Source: Nocardia cyriacigeorgica (GTDB taxonomy: Bacteria; Actinomycetota; Actinomycetes; Mycobacteriales; Mycobacteriaceae). Taken from it: a DNA stretch of 64,000 bases. The DNA lies in assembly GCF_029868385.1 (NCBI RefSeq), contig NZ_JARWNX010000064.1, forward strand, positions 124,001 to 188,000, given 5' to 3'. The notes beneath the pieces are model-generated. The model was not told the origin of the DNA. It saw only the letters and a program-made list of their open reading frames with translations, and did not search any database. This document shows, in pieces, positions 8,676-16,483 of the stretch; position 1 is the first letter of the stretch, and the number at the start of each line of letters is the position of its first letter. The translations under genes were made by a program, and so were the position numbers.

Positions 8676-9276
8676 GTCGTCGCTCGGATCGCGAAGCGAG
8701 TCGCTTCTCGGCACCGAGCAGGGCGGCCGCGGAGGCCGCACCGAGCGCGGAACCGGCGAGCACATCCGAGGGATAGTGCACCCCGAGGACGACCCGGGAC
8801 AGCACCATCGGTGGGACGAGCACCGCAGGCAAGGGTAGCCCGGTCAATCTGCCGAGCAACACCGCAGCGGCGGCGGTGGAGGTCGCATGCGAGGACGGGA
8901 AGCTCAGTTTGCTCGGCGTCGACACGTTGACCTGCACGGAGGGGTCGTTCGGGCGTGGACGCCGGACCACCCGCTTGATCACGATGGAGGCCGCGTGCGC
9001 ACCGACCGCGCCGACCGCGACCCCGGCCCACTGCCTGCGCCGCGGCTTGTCGACCAGCCAGCCCGCGGCGGCGATGCCGACCCAGCCGAGCGCGTGCTCA
9101 CCGAAATGCGACATCCCGCGCGCCGCCGACACCACGGCGGGCTTGGCGCCGATGGTGGCCTGCACCGCGTTGATGATCGCGACCTCGCGGGGGACCTCCA
9201 CGTACCCACCACTACAGGCGCAGTCGCCGCCGCAGCCCTCGTCGACCAATTCGACCGCGGGCAGGCTCGGGTTCAT
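8650..9276 (-). CDS. PAP2-family membrane phosphatase (Rv3807c-type)
   Basis: Integral membrane phosphatase of 208 residues. Family knowledge: by position it is the Rv3807c homologue, proposed to act on decaprenylphosphoryl-5-phosphoribose in arabinose-donor synthesis; that role is inferred, not seen. Seen: the three PAP2 motifs KRVVRRPRP, PSSHAT and SRVVLGVHYPSDV, and several hydrophobic segments. A Cys-containing N-terminal stretch (CGGDCACSG) precedes them. The ATG at 9276 follows the glfT2 stop by five bases, so translation is probably coupled. The C-terminal tail is strongly basic (RSERRRARRRQRA), and its end is encoded by a dispersed repeat, so the tail may be a late addition. Confidence 0.88.
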   Translation of the reverse strand: MNPSLPAVELVDEGCGGDCACSGGYVEVPREVAIINAVQATIGAKPAVVSAARGMSHFGEHALGWVGIAAAGWLVDKPRRRQWAGVAVGAVGAHAASIVIKRVVRRPRPNDPSVQVNVSTPSKLSFPSSHATSTAAAAVLLGRLTGLPLPAVLVPPMVLSRVVLGVHYPSDVLAGSALGAASAAALLGAEKRLASRSERRRARRRQRA

Positions 9277-9281
9277 CGCGT

Positions 9282-11216
9282 TCACTTCTCGGTTCCGTTC
9301 TGACTGACGCCGAAGGTCTGCTCCCAGGCCGTCGCGCTGGTCAGCTCGGCATGTGCGGCCCGGTAGCGCTGCTGCATCTCGGGGAAGCGTGCGGTGAGTT
9401 CCTTGCGCAGCCGCAACGCTTCTTTGAACAGGGCGGCCGCCTTGCGCGGATCGCGTTTGCGGTAGACGACGCCGCGGCCGTCGGCGGTCGTCACGGTGAC
9501 GCCGTCGACCTGGGAGAGCAGGAACCACCGCGCGTCCAACGTCGGCACGTTCAACTGCGGGGTCTCGTGGTTGGCCGGATCGGCCTTGCGGAAGTTGTGC
9601 ACCACACCCTTGGCCAGGCGCGCGACCTTGGCGAGCGGGTTGCCCGGCTCGCCGACCGCGCCGACACCGTGGTGGCTCGGCAGCGGCAGTTCCGTCGACG
9701 ACGGCAGCACCACCGCGTCCGGGTACTCCTTGCGCATCGCGTGGATCTTGCCGAGGGCGCTCGGCAGCAGATCGAACAGACCCTCTGGACCGGCAAGGAA
9801 ATCGCGGATCGCCTCGTTCTGGATCGCGACCGTCGAATATTCGAGGCACAGCAGATGCTTGAGGGTGGCCTTGATGGTGTTCGCGATCATCGGCTTGCCG
9901 TCACCCGGCAGATGCAGTGAGGCCACGACCAAGCGGTTGCGCAGGTGGAAGTAGGCCTGCCAGTCGATGGCGTCGTCCTTGTCCGACCATGCCATATGCC
10001 ATACCGCCGCACCCGGCAGCGTGACCGTCGGGTATCCGGCGCCGCGGGCGCGCAGCCCGTATTCGACATCGTCCCACTTCAGGAACAGCGGCAGCGGCTG
10101 GCCGATCTCCTCGGCCACCCGACGCGGGATGACACAGGTCCACCAACCGTTGAAATCGACGTCGATGCGCCGGTGCAGCAGCTTGGAATTGTCCCGGTCG
10201 CGCAGCGGGTACTTGGAGAAATCGTGGTCGTATTCGACATTCGGCGCGGCGGTCCACATGAAGATACCGCGGTCGACGACCTCGCCCATGGTGTGCAGAT
10301 GTGAACGTTCTTGCAGGTTGAGCATCTGCCCGCCGACCAGGATCGGCGATTTGGCGAACCGGGCGAAGGCCAGCGAACGCAGGATCGAATCGGGTTCGAT
10401 CTCGATATCGTCGTCCATGTAGACGATGTACTGCGCGTCGGTGGTCTTCAGCGCCTCGTACATGACCCGGCTGTAACCACCGGAGCCGCCGAGGTTGGGC
10501 TGATCGTGGATGGCGAGCCGATCGCCGAGTACGGCGGCTGCCTCGGCGAAACCCGGTTCGTCGACCACCTTGCGGTTGCCCTGATCGGGGATGATCACGG
10601 CCTTCATCTGATCGAGCACCAGCGGATCGGAGCCCAGCGCCGCCAGGGTCTTCACCGCGTCGGTGGGGCGGTTGAAGGTGGGCATGCCGACCGCGATGCT
10701 GCCGTCACCCGGCGCCTCGACGGGGGCGTACCAGCCACCGGCCAGCAGGGTGACCGCGGTGTCGGTGGTGATGTCGAACCAGATCCAGCCGCCGTCCTCG
10801 AACGGCGCCAGCTCGGTTTCGAACTCGACGAACACCGAATCGGCGCCCGGTGCCACGGCGAACTCCCGGCCCTGCACATGGATGCGGGAGCCGTCGGCCT
10901 TGGAACGGTAGACGTCGACGCGGCCGTGACCGGCCAGTTCCAGCCGCAGCACCACCGAACCGAGGATGCTCCACCGACGCCAGTAGCTGGCGGGCAGTGC
11001 GTTGAAGTAGGTGCAGAACGACACCTCCGACTCCGCACCCACCGATAGCGAGGTGCGGGTGGGTGCGTGCGCGCGGCGGGCGTTGGTCGGTGATTCCTCC
11101 AGGTAGAGGGTCCGCACATCCAGCGGCTCACCCGGCCGAGGCAGGATGATGCGCTGGAGCAGCGCCTTCGCTCGGGTCTCGGTCGTCATCTCTTCCAGAA
11201 TCGATTGCGAGGTCAT
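9282..11216 (-). CDS. glfT2: Galactofuranosyltransferase GlfT2
   Basis: Bifunctional polymerase of 644 residues, close to the mycobacterial enzyme (637). Family knowledge: extends the galactan chain of arabinogalactan with alternating beta-(1->5) and beta-(1->6) galactofuranose from UDP-Galf, at the inner membrane face. Seen: an N-terminal beta-rich domain (to about 170), the GT-A domain starting GMPTFNRP, the metal-binding DDD (268-270, in YIVYMDDDIEIEPDS), the catalytic WDDVEYGLRARG and the AVWHMAW histidine, then a helical C-terminus. Start at 11216 has AGGGAA upstream. Lies 39 bases after glf, which supplies its substrate. Confidence 0.95.
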   Translation of the reverse strand: MTSQSILEEMTTETRAKALLQRIILPRPGEPLDVRTLYLEESPTNARRAHAPTRTSLSVGAESEVSFCTYFNALPASYWRRWSILGSVVLRLELAGHGRVDVYRSKADGSRIHVQGREFAVAPGADSVFVEFETELAPFEDGGWIWFDITTDTAVTLLAGGWYAPVEAPGDGSIAVGMPTFNRPTDAVKTLAALGSDPLVLDQMKAVIIPDQGNRKVVDEPGFAEAAAVLGDRLAIHDQPNLGGSGGYSRVMYEALKTTDAQYIVYMDDDIEIEPDSILRSLAFARFAKSPILVGGQMLNLQERSHLHTMGEVVDRGIFMWTAAPNVEYDHDFSKYPLRDRDNSKLLHRRIDVDFNGWWTCVIPRRVAEEIGQPLPLFLKWDDVEYGLRARGAGYPTVTLPGAAVWHMAWSDKDDAIDWQAYFHLRNRLVVASLHLPGDGKPMIANTIKATLKHLLCLEYSTVAIQNEAIRDFLAGPEGLFDLLPSALGKIHAMRKEYPDAVVLPSSTELPLPSHHGVGAVGEPGNPLAKVARLAKGVVHNFRKADPANHETPQLNVPTLDARWFLLSQVDGVTVTTADGRGVVYRKRDPRKAAALFKEALRLRKELTARFPEMQQRYRAAHAELTSATAWEQTFGVSQNGTEK

Positions 11217-11255
11217 TCGTTCCCTGTGGTCGCTCGGCCGGGACTGCTCGGGCAG

Positions 11256-12458
11256 CTACGCTTGCTCGCCGTCGATGAGCGGCGCGCCCGATTCCAGATG
11301 CGGCCTGAGCACATTGTCGAACATGCTCAGCGCGCTACCGATGGCCATATGCATGTCCAGGTACTGGTAGGTACCCAGACGGCCACCGAAAACGACCTTG
11401 GCCGTTGCGGTTTCGTTCTTGGCGCGCTCGCGGTAGGCCAGCAGCTTGGCGCGGTCTTCCGGCGTGTTGATCGGGTAGTACGGCTCGTCGCCGGTCTGGG
11501 CGAAGCGGGAGAACTCGCGCATGATGACCGTCTTGTCCGTCGGGTAATCGCGCTCGGGATGGAAATGGCGCGGTTCGATGATGCGGGTATAGGGGGCGTC
11601 GGCGTCGTTGTAGTTCATCACCGAGGTGCCCTGGTAATCGCCGGTGTCGAGGACTTCGGTCTCGAAGTCGATCGTGCGCCAGCCCAGCTCGCCCTCGGCG
11701 TAGTCGAAGTAGCGGTCCAGCGGGCCGGTGTAGACGACCGGTGCGTCCGGGTTCGCGGCGCGGATCTCCTCACGCACATCGAACCAGTCGGTGTTCAGGC
11801 GCACCTCGATGAGCTCGGAGGCGGCCATGTTCTCCAGCCACTTCGTGTACCCCTCCTTGGGCAGGCCCTCGTAGGTGTCGTTGAAGTAGCGGTTGTCGAA
11901 GGTGTAGCGGACCGGGAGCCGGGTGATATTGCCCGCGGGCAGTTCCTTCGGGTCGGTCTGCCACTGCTTGGCGGTGTAGTCGCGGATGAACGCCTCGTAG
12001 AGCGGGCGGCCGATCAGCGAGATCGCCTTCTCCTCGAGGTTCTGCGCATCACCGGATTCGACCTCGGCGGCCTGTTCGGCGATGAGCTTGCGTGCCTCTT
12101 CCGGGGTGAAGTACCGGCCGAAGAACTGCGAGATCAGGCCGAGGCCCATCGGCAGCGGGTAGGCCTGCCCCTTGTGCAGCCCGAAGACGCGGTGCTGGTA
12201 GCCGGTGAACTCGGTGAACTGGGTGACGTAATCCCACACCTTCTTGTTCGAGGTGTGGAACAGGTGCGCGCCGTACTTGTGGATCTCGATACCAGTTTCC
12301 GGCTCGGGCTCCGAGTAGGCATTACCGCCGAGGTGATAGCGGCGATCGAGCACCAGCACCCGCTTGCCGAGCTGCGTGGCGGTGCGTTCGGCAATGGTCA
12401 GCCCGAAGAAGCCGGAGCCGACGACGATCAGGTCGAAGGGTGTTGATGCGACGGTCAC
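11256..12458 (-). CDS. glf: UDP-galactopyranose mutase
   Basis: Flavoenzyme of 400 residues, matching the usual length. Family knowledge: converts UDP-galactopyranose to UDP-galactofuranose for galactan synthesis, in the cytoplasm. Seen: the FAD-binding DLIVVGSGFFGLTIAE at the N-terminus, then LDRRYHLGGNAYSE, IHKYGAHLFHTSN, PLPMGLGLISQFFG, FIRDYTAKQWQTDPKELP, and the ending Y..RAKNETATAKVVFGGRLGTYQYLDMHMAIGSA (split by a few variable residues). The GTG at 12458 is chosen because the protein then begins MTVASTPFDLIVVG, as in the family; longer reading frames upstream have no support. First gene of the five-gene galactan/arabinan operon. Confidence 0.95.
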   Translation of the reverse strand: MTVASTPFDLIVVGSGFFGLTIAERTATQLGKRVLVLDRRYHLGGNAYSEPEPETGIEIHKYGAHLFHTSNKKVWDYVTQFTEFTGYQHRVFGLHKGQAYPLPMGLGLISQFFGRYFTPEEARKLIAEQAAEVESGDAQNLEEKAISLIGRPLYEAFIRDYTAKQWQTDPKELPAGNITRLPVRYTFDNRYFNDTYEGLPKEGYTKWLENMAASELIEVRLNTDWFDVREEIRAANPDAPVVYTGPLDRYFDYAEGELGWRTIDFETEVLDTGDYQGTSVMNYNDADAPYTRIIEPRHFHPERDYPTDKTVIMREFSRFAQTGDEPYYPINTPEDRAKLLAYRERAKNETATAKVVFGGRLGTYQYLDMHMAIGSALSMFDNVLRPHLESGAPLIDGEQA

Positions 12459-12804
12459 GGGAGCCCAGAGTATCGGACTTCGGCGCAAGCTCCCGGCCGA
12501 GTCACAGCCTGCGCACCCGCCGAGCGTCCTGCCACCGGTTTCACGGATCGATCGCCCTGATTCCGTCGGTGGCCGCGCAGGGCGGGCAGGTCGCCGAAAC
12601 CGGCGCACGATGCGATGCGCGGCAGAGCTGATCAGTTGTCCAATTATCGGCCGGCGGCGGCGGGAGCCTCGGGATCAGCGGCGGCCGTCGCCGAGGGGGG
12701 CGCTCGGCTGTAGCAAGCGACGACAGCCGTCGCGGTGCCCGTCTGCACGGACACGCTCGAGCCGCTCGAGCACGGCTGGTCCGCTCAGCTGGCGGCGGGA
12801 TTGC
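12459..12804. other. Upstream region of glf
   Basis: A 346-bp gap with no convincing gene. It should hold the promoter of the glf operon and the end of the 12805-13443 transcript. A small GCGACG/CGTCGC hairpin (12717-12733) about 70 bases after that gene's stop could be a weak terminator. I see no clear operator. Confidence 0.45.
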
Positions 12805-13443
12805 TCACTGGTAGGGGTACTGGCCGTACATCGGGGCGGGGGTCGGGGTGCGGGGGGCGCGGATCCAGCGGCCGGTGGCGCTGAGGGAGGCCAGGATCAG
12901 GATGGCGGCTACCAGGGCGAGGTCGATGAACATCTGCCCGACCATGGTGCCGATCACGCTGATGGCCCAGGCGATGTTCAGCAGGGCGAGCACGCTGGCG
13001 ATGATGACGGTCACGCGGCCGAACTTGGTGCGGCACAACAGCAGCAGGCCGCCGAGCAGCATGAGGAAGGCGATCAGGCCCGACAGCCACAGCATCAGAT
13101 CGGCGGTGTTGTGGGTGAGATCGAGGTCGATGTCGATATCACTGCGGGAACTGCTGCCCCCGCCACCACGACGGCGGGCTCCGCTCATCACCGGTGCGCC
13201 GAGCTGGTTGGTCAGCTGCACCGCCCGGATGACTCCCCAGACGTAGAGACCACCGCAGATCAGCGCCAGGATGCCGGCCGTGATACCGGTTCCGCCGCTT
13301 GCCGATTGCTGCGGCTGTGGCGGTGGATATCCGTAACCGGGCGGCTGGCCGTAGGCAGGTGGCGCGCCGTATCCCGGTCCGTACCCGGATTGTGCGGGGT
13401 AACCGGGTTGACCCTGACCCGGATGACCATATGGATAGCTCAT
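12805..13443 (-). CDS. Small membrane protein with Gly/Pro/Tyr-rich N-terminus
   Basis: Unknown protein of 212 residues. Seen: residues 1 to about 50 are a Gly-Tyr-Pro-Gln low-complexity tail (repeated PGY/GYG units); then a hydrophobic helix (ITAGILALICGGLYVWGVIRAV), a Ser/Arg-rich acidic loop around RRRGGGGSSSRSDIDIDLDL, and three further hydrophobic segments. Such proline/tyrosine-rich tails followed by a few membrane helices are common in actinobacterial envelope proteins of unknown role. Start is well supported by GGAGGGGGG upstream of the ATG at 13443. It stands alone between glf and a MerR-type regulator. Confidence 0.75.
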   Translation of the reverse strand: MSYPYGHPGQGQPGYPAQSGYGPGYGAPPAYGQPPGYGYPPPQPQQSASGGTGITAGILALICGGLYVWGVIRAVQLTNQLGAPVMSGARRRGGGGSSSRSDIDIDLDLTHNTADLMLWLSGLIAFLMLLGGLLLLCRTKFGRVTVIIASVLALLNIAWAISVIGTMVGQMFIDLALVAAILILASLSATGRWIRAPRTPTPAPMYGQYPYQ

Positions 13444-13580
13444 GGGAATTCCCCCCTCCTCGATGTCGGCGGAACTCTACCGTGCCGCCACGACAGGCTT
13501 CCAGCCGAAGACGCCCGCACGCGGGAGGTTCCCCGTGCGGGCGTCGTCGAAACAGCCGATGCGTCGGCACCGTCGAGGGG

Positions 13581-14354
13581 CTAGCGGAGGTTGCGCTCCG
13601 CGTAGACCCGCATGGCCTCACGCACGAGTTCGGCCGTGCCCGCGCCGTGCCGGTCGTAGTTCTGCCCGAATCGTGGGTCGGCGACGTACATCTCACCGAG
13701 TCCGGCGAAGTGGTCGTCACCGGGGCGCGTGCCCTGCGAACCTGCGGCCACCCAGTCGTAGTGGCGGGCAGTGATGGCCTGCACCTCATCGCTTCCGGCG
13801 TCCAGGCCCGCCGCATGGGCCCGACCGAAATCAGCGGCGATATCGAGCTGGGTCTGCTGGAAGGCCTGCTTATCGGCCTCGCTCAGCGAACGCCACCACC
13901 GGTCACCACTGTCGTAGGCATCCTTGCCCCACCGCTCGATCACCTCGTCCTTGTACCGGGTGTGATCGAACCCGTCGAAAACTTCTGCTGCCACGAGCTT
14001 TTCACCTCTTTCCATTTTCCGCAGCGTGGTGTGCACCGACTCGATCCGACGCCGGATCCGATCCTGTTCCTGCCGAAGCAGTTCCAGGTGCGTATGCAGT
14101 GCAGCGGTGGTGTCCTGCGCACCGGCGAGGACTTCGGCGATGACCGGAAGGCCGAGGCCGAGTTCTCGCAGCAGCAGGATGCGCTGCAACCGCACGAGGG
14201 AGTCCTGGTCGTAGTAGCGGTACCCGTTGGTCCCGATCCGGCGCGGCGGCAACAACCCCAGCTCGCCGTAATGGCGCAGCGTGCGACTGGTGGTACCGGC
14301 TGCCTTGGCCAGATCCTGAATGGACCATTCACCGGTCCGGGCGCCCGTTCCCAT
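13581..14354 (-). CDS. MerR-family regulator with TipAS-type effector domain
   Basis: Transcription factor of 257 residues, the size of Streptomyces TipAL. Seen: an N-terminal winged helix (WSIQDLAKAAGTTSRTLRHYGELGLLPP, then GYRYYDQDSL), a coiled dimer helix (about 80-125) and a C-terminal helical domain with WWRSLSEADKQAFQ, typical of TipAS. Family knowledge: the TipAS domain binds thiopeptide or other drugs, some covalently, and activates a promoter with an over-long spacer. The ATG at 14354 is preferred because AAGGAG lies upstream. A perfect palindrome 46 bases upstream (14400-14414) is a likely autoregulatory site. No obvious drug-efflux target sits beside it. Confidence 0.88.
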   Translation of the reverse strand: MGTGARTGEWSIQDLAKAAGTTSRTLRHYGELGLLPPRRIGTNGYRYYDQDSLVRLQRILLLRELGLGLPVIAEVLAGAQDTTAALHTHLELLRQEQDRIRRRIESVHTTLRKMERGEKLVAAEVFDGFDHTRYKDEVIERWGKDAYDSGDRWWRSLSEADKQAFQQTQLDIAADFGRAHAAGLDAGSDEVQAITARHYDWVAAGSQGTRPGDDHFAGLGEMYVADPRFGQNYDRHGAGTAELVREAMRVYAERNLR

Positions 14355-14399
14355 GGCCTGAACTCCTTCCTTGTCGAGGCAGTGCAACCAGCTTGCAAG

Positions 14400-14414
14400 T
14401 TGACGCTACGTCAA
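14400..14414. promoter_or_regulatory. Palindrome upstream of the TipA-like gene, likely operator
   Basis: TTGACGCTACGTCAA: perfect 6-bp arms around a 3-bp centre, 46 bases before the regulator's start. Self-recognition by the MerR protein is inferred from position and symmetry. Confidence 0.6.
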
Positions 14415-14462
14415 GGTCAAGAGTTCTCTCGGGCGGCCGAGTTCTGGGTGCGGACACGCACG

Positions 14463-14500
14463 GTTCCAGGCGCGGAAACGCACGCGCCTGCGCACGGAAC
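14463..14500 (-). terminator. Possible terminator after the SpoIID-domain gene
   Basis: Two nested stems, GTTCC/GGAAC (14463-14467 with 14496-14500) and AGGCGCG/CGCGCCT (14468-14474 with 14483-14489), directly after the stop codon at 14503. Confidence 0.45.
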
Positions 14501-14502
14501 TG

Positions 14503-16266
14503 TCAGGAACCGCCCCGAACTCGGGGATCACCGAAAACATCGGCCTCGGTCGGCAGCTCCGACCACACCGCCGCACCCGGGGGCTGGATCTCGAGCGTCG
14601 CGGCCGCCGGGGCGCCCTGCGCATCGGGTGTGTCGGTGGCGGGCGGCGGCGCCGGGTCTCCCGGGGCGGCCGGAGTTCCTGGCGCAGGGGCCGCCGGATC
14701 GCCGGGCGTTCCCGGCTCCGACGCTGCCGGACCGCCCGGCGTTCCTGACTCCGACCCTGCCGGACCGCCTGGCGCTGGTGCCGACCCCTCGGGGCCCTCG
14801 ATCGCAGGTGCCCCTGATGCCGACCCTTCGGGATCACCTGGCGCCGCTGGAGTCCCGGGCACCGCCCCTCCTGACTCACCCGGCGCAGCGGGAGTCCCCG
14901 GCGCGCCCGGACTTTCGGCCGACTCACCGGGCCCGGGCACCACACCGTCGGGAATGGTGCGCCCAGCGGGCGTGTCGGACATCCCGGATTCCGCGCTGCC
15001 GGGTGCGGACGTGGTCAGGTCGGGGACCAGTTCGAGCAGGGTCGTGAAATCGACGACCTGGGCGCCGAGGGTGGGCGTGTAGATGATGACGCCGTTGCTG
15101 TAGAGCCGGTAGATCCCTGCGTTCTCCGGCAGCACCATCTCCGGTCCGATGGGTTCGCCCACCGAACTCGCCGCGCCACCGAGCCGCGCGTATTCGATAT
15201 CGATCGGGGATTCGGTGTCGGAGGTCCTGGTACGCGGCGCCGGGCCGGGCGGCGGCGAGCCGACGCTCAGCTCGGCAGGCGTCGGCCCCACCTCGAAGGT
15301 CTGGATATCGGCCGGTTGCCCGCCGTCGGGCGCGGCGGAGTATTCCGATCGCAGGATGTGCCCGTCACGCAACAGCACCATGCCTGCGGTGGAGGCCACG
15401 GCGTCCGCGGTGCGCGGATCCTCCTTGATGGTGCCGGGATAGACCTGGCAGTCGGTGGTGTCGCAGGTCTGCGCGTAGGGGTAGCGCGTCTCGGCCAGCG
15501 CGTAGGAGCGAGCCGCGACGGCCTGTGCGCGCAAGGCTTCGACCGCGCCTTTGTCGGCCCAGTTGGCCTGCACCTCGGCCGGGAGCACACCGAGCAGATA
15601 GTCCTCCACATCGACCCGGTTGATCGTGCGCGCGGCACCGTCCTCGGTCGCCACGCCGAGCGAACCGCGATACGCGGTGCCGCCGCACAGGGTCAGATGT
15701 TCGGTGGCGGGCCGCCCGGGTGCGGGGTCCACCGGATAGACCCATGGGTCGGCGGTCGAGGTCTGCCACAGCACTTCACCGTCGCATCCTGAGGTGACCA
15801 CGACATTCGCGCCGCCGTCGGGCAGTGCGGTGAGATGGGCGGCCTCGCCGGGGCCGATGATCCGGCCCGCCACCCGCGCACCGGCGTCGGAGTAGGCGTC
15901 GAGGGTCGAGTCGTCCTGTGCCATCAGCCGGACGGCGAGCGTCGTCGGTCCGACGGCGCCGAGCGTCGCGCCCGGATAGTAGTGCCCGAGAATCTGTTCG
16001 GCTGTCCAGCCGTCTTGCGCGCTGTGCAGCGCGCCGTGCTGGCTCATGCCACGGCCGTGCCCCGGCCCGGCAAGCGGTCTATACACATCGCCGCCGGTCC
16101 ACAGCAGCAGTGGACCGGCGGCGAGCAAGGCTGTCGCGCCGATGACGAGGATCGAACTCCGCCTGCCTCGGCGCCGATGCATCGACTGCGGTAAATGCGG
16201 CGCTGCCAGCACATTCTTCGCCCGTAGCGCGAATTCCGCGCGGGCGCCGTCGTTTCGTTGCGGCAT
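14503..16266 (-). CDS. SpoIID/LytB-domain cell-wall protein with LGFP-like repeat and Pro/Gly-rich tail
   Basis: Membrane-anchored or secreted protein of 587 residues. Seen: one hydrophobic segment near residue 40 (SSILVIGATALLAAGPLLLW), then GHGRGMSQHGA and a SpoIID domain with VEDYLLGVLPAEVQANW and EALRAQAVAARSYAL, an LGFP-like repeat (LGGAASSVGEPIG...YRLYSNGVIIYTP), and a tail of about 150 residues rich in Pro, Gly, Ala and Glu. Family knowledge: SpoIID trims peptidoglycan after amidases remove stem peptides, and LytB-type relatives enhance amidases. The ATG at 16266 has GGGGAG upstream. It is divergent from an N-acetylmuramoyl-L-alanine amidase, which fits a paired role; a sporulation role is unlikely in this group. 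Confidence 0.85.
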   Translation of the reverse strand: MPQRNDGARAEFALRAKNVLAAPHLPQSMHRRRGRRSSILVIGATALLAAGPLLLWTGGDVYRPLAGPGHGRGMSQHGALHSAQDGWTAEQILGHYYPGATLGAVGPTTLAVRLMAQDDSTLDAYSDAGARVAGRIIGPGEAAHLTALPDGGANVVVTSGCDGEVLWQTSTADPWVYPVDPAPGRPATEHLTLCGGTAYRGSLGVATEDGAARTINRVDVEDYLLGVLPAEVQANWADKGAVEALRAQAVAARSYALAETRYPYAQTCDTTDCQVYPGTIKEDPRTADAVASTAGMVLLRDGHILRSEYSAAPDGGQPADIQTFEVGPTPAELSVGSPPPGPAPRTRTSDTESPIDIEYARLGGAASSVGEPIGPEMVLPENAGIYRLYSNGVIIYTPTLGAQVVDFTTLLELVPDLTTSAPGSAESGMSDTPAGRTIPDGVVPGPGESAESPGAPGTPAAPGESGGAVPGTPAAPGDPEGSASGAPAIEGPEGSAPAPGGPAGSESGTPGGPAASEPGTPGDPAAPAPGTPAAPGDPAPPPATDTPDAQGAPAAATLEIQPPGAAVWSELPTEADVFGDPRVRGGS

Positions 16267-16392
16267 CCGTTCACTCCCCTTGGTTTTCAAGAGCCGAACA
16301 GGGTTCGGCGCCTGTCGGCATGTCGTTGCGACCGGCCACGATCCGAGAGCTACATTCGAGCACACATAATCCTCAACCAGAGGTTTAGATAT

Positions 16393-16419
16393 GTGAAAGT
16401 TGTGACTAGTGTGATCCTT
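16393..16419. promoter_or_regulatory. Three 9-bp direct repeats in the SpoIID/amidase divergent promoter
   Basis: GTGAAAGTT, GTGACTAGT and GTGATCCTT follow each other exactly every nine bases; on the other strand this is TCACA every nine bases. The repeats lie between two divergent cell-wall genes. The spacing and TCACA core recall the 9-mer repeats reported for MtrA, a regulator of wall hydrolases in this group; that link is inference. Confidence 0.45.
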
Positions 16420-16483
16420 GGGACATCTGGACGCAAGCATCGACCGCACACGGATCACTGGTTCGACCCGATTGGAGAAGCTC

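Noticed and set aside
8650..9849. A 399-codon frame joining the PAP2 phosphatase to upstream sequence
   Set aside because: The first 191 codons are the shadow of glfT2. The PAP2 start at 9276, five bases after the glfT2 stop, gives a normal protein.
14503..16266. A sporulation gene
   Set aside because: The SpoIID domain also occurs in vegetative amidase enhancers; no other sporulation gene is present, and the LGFP-like repeat fits a wall protein of mycolata.
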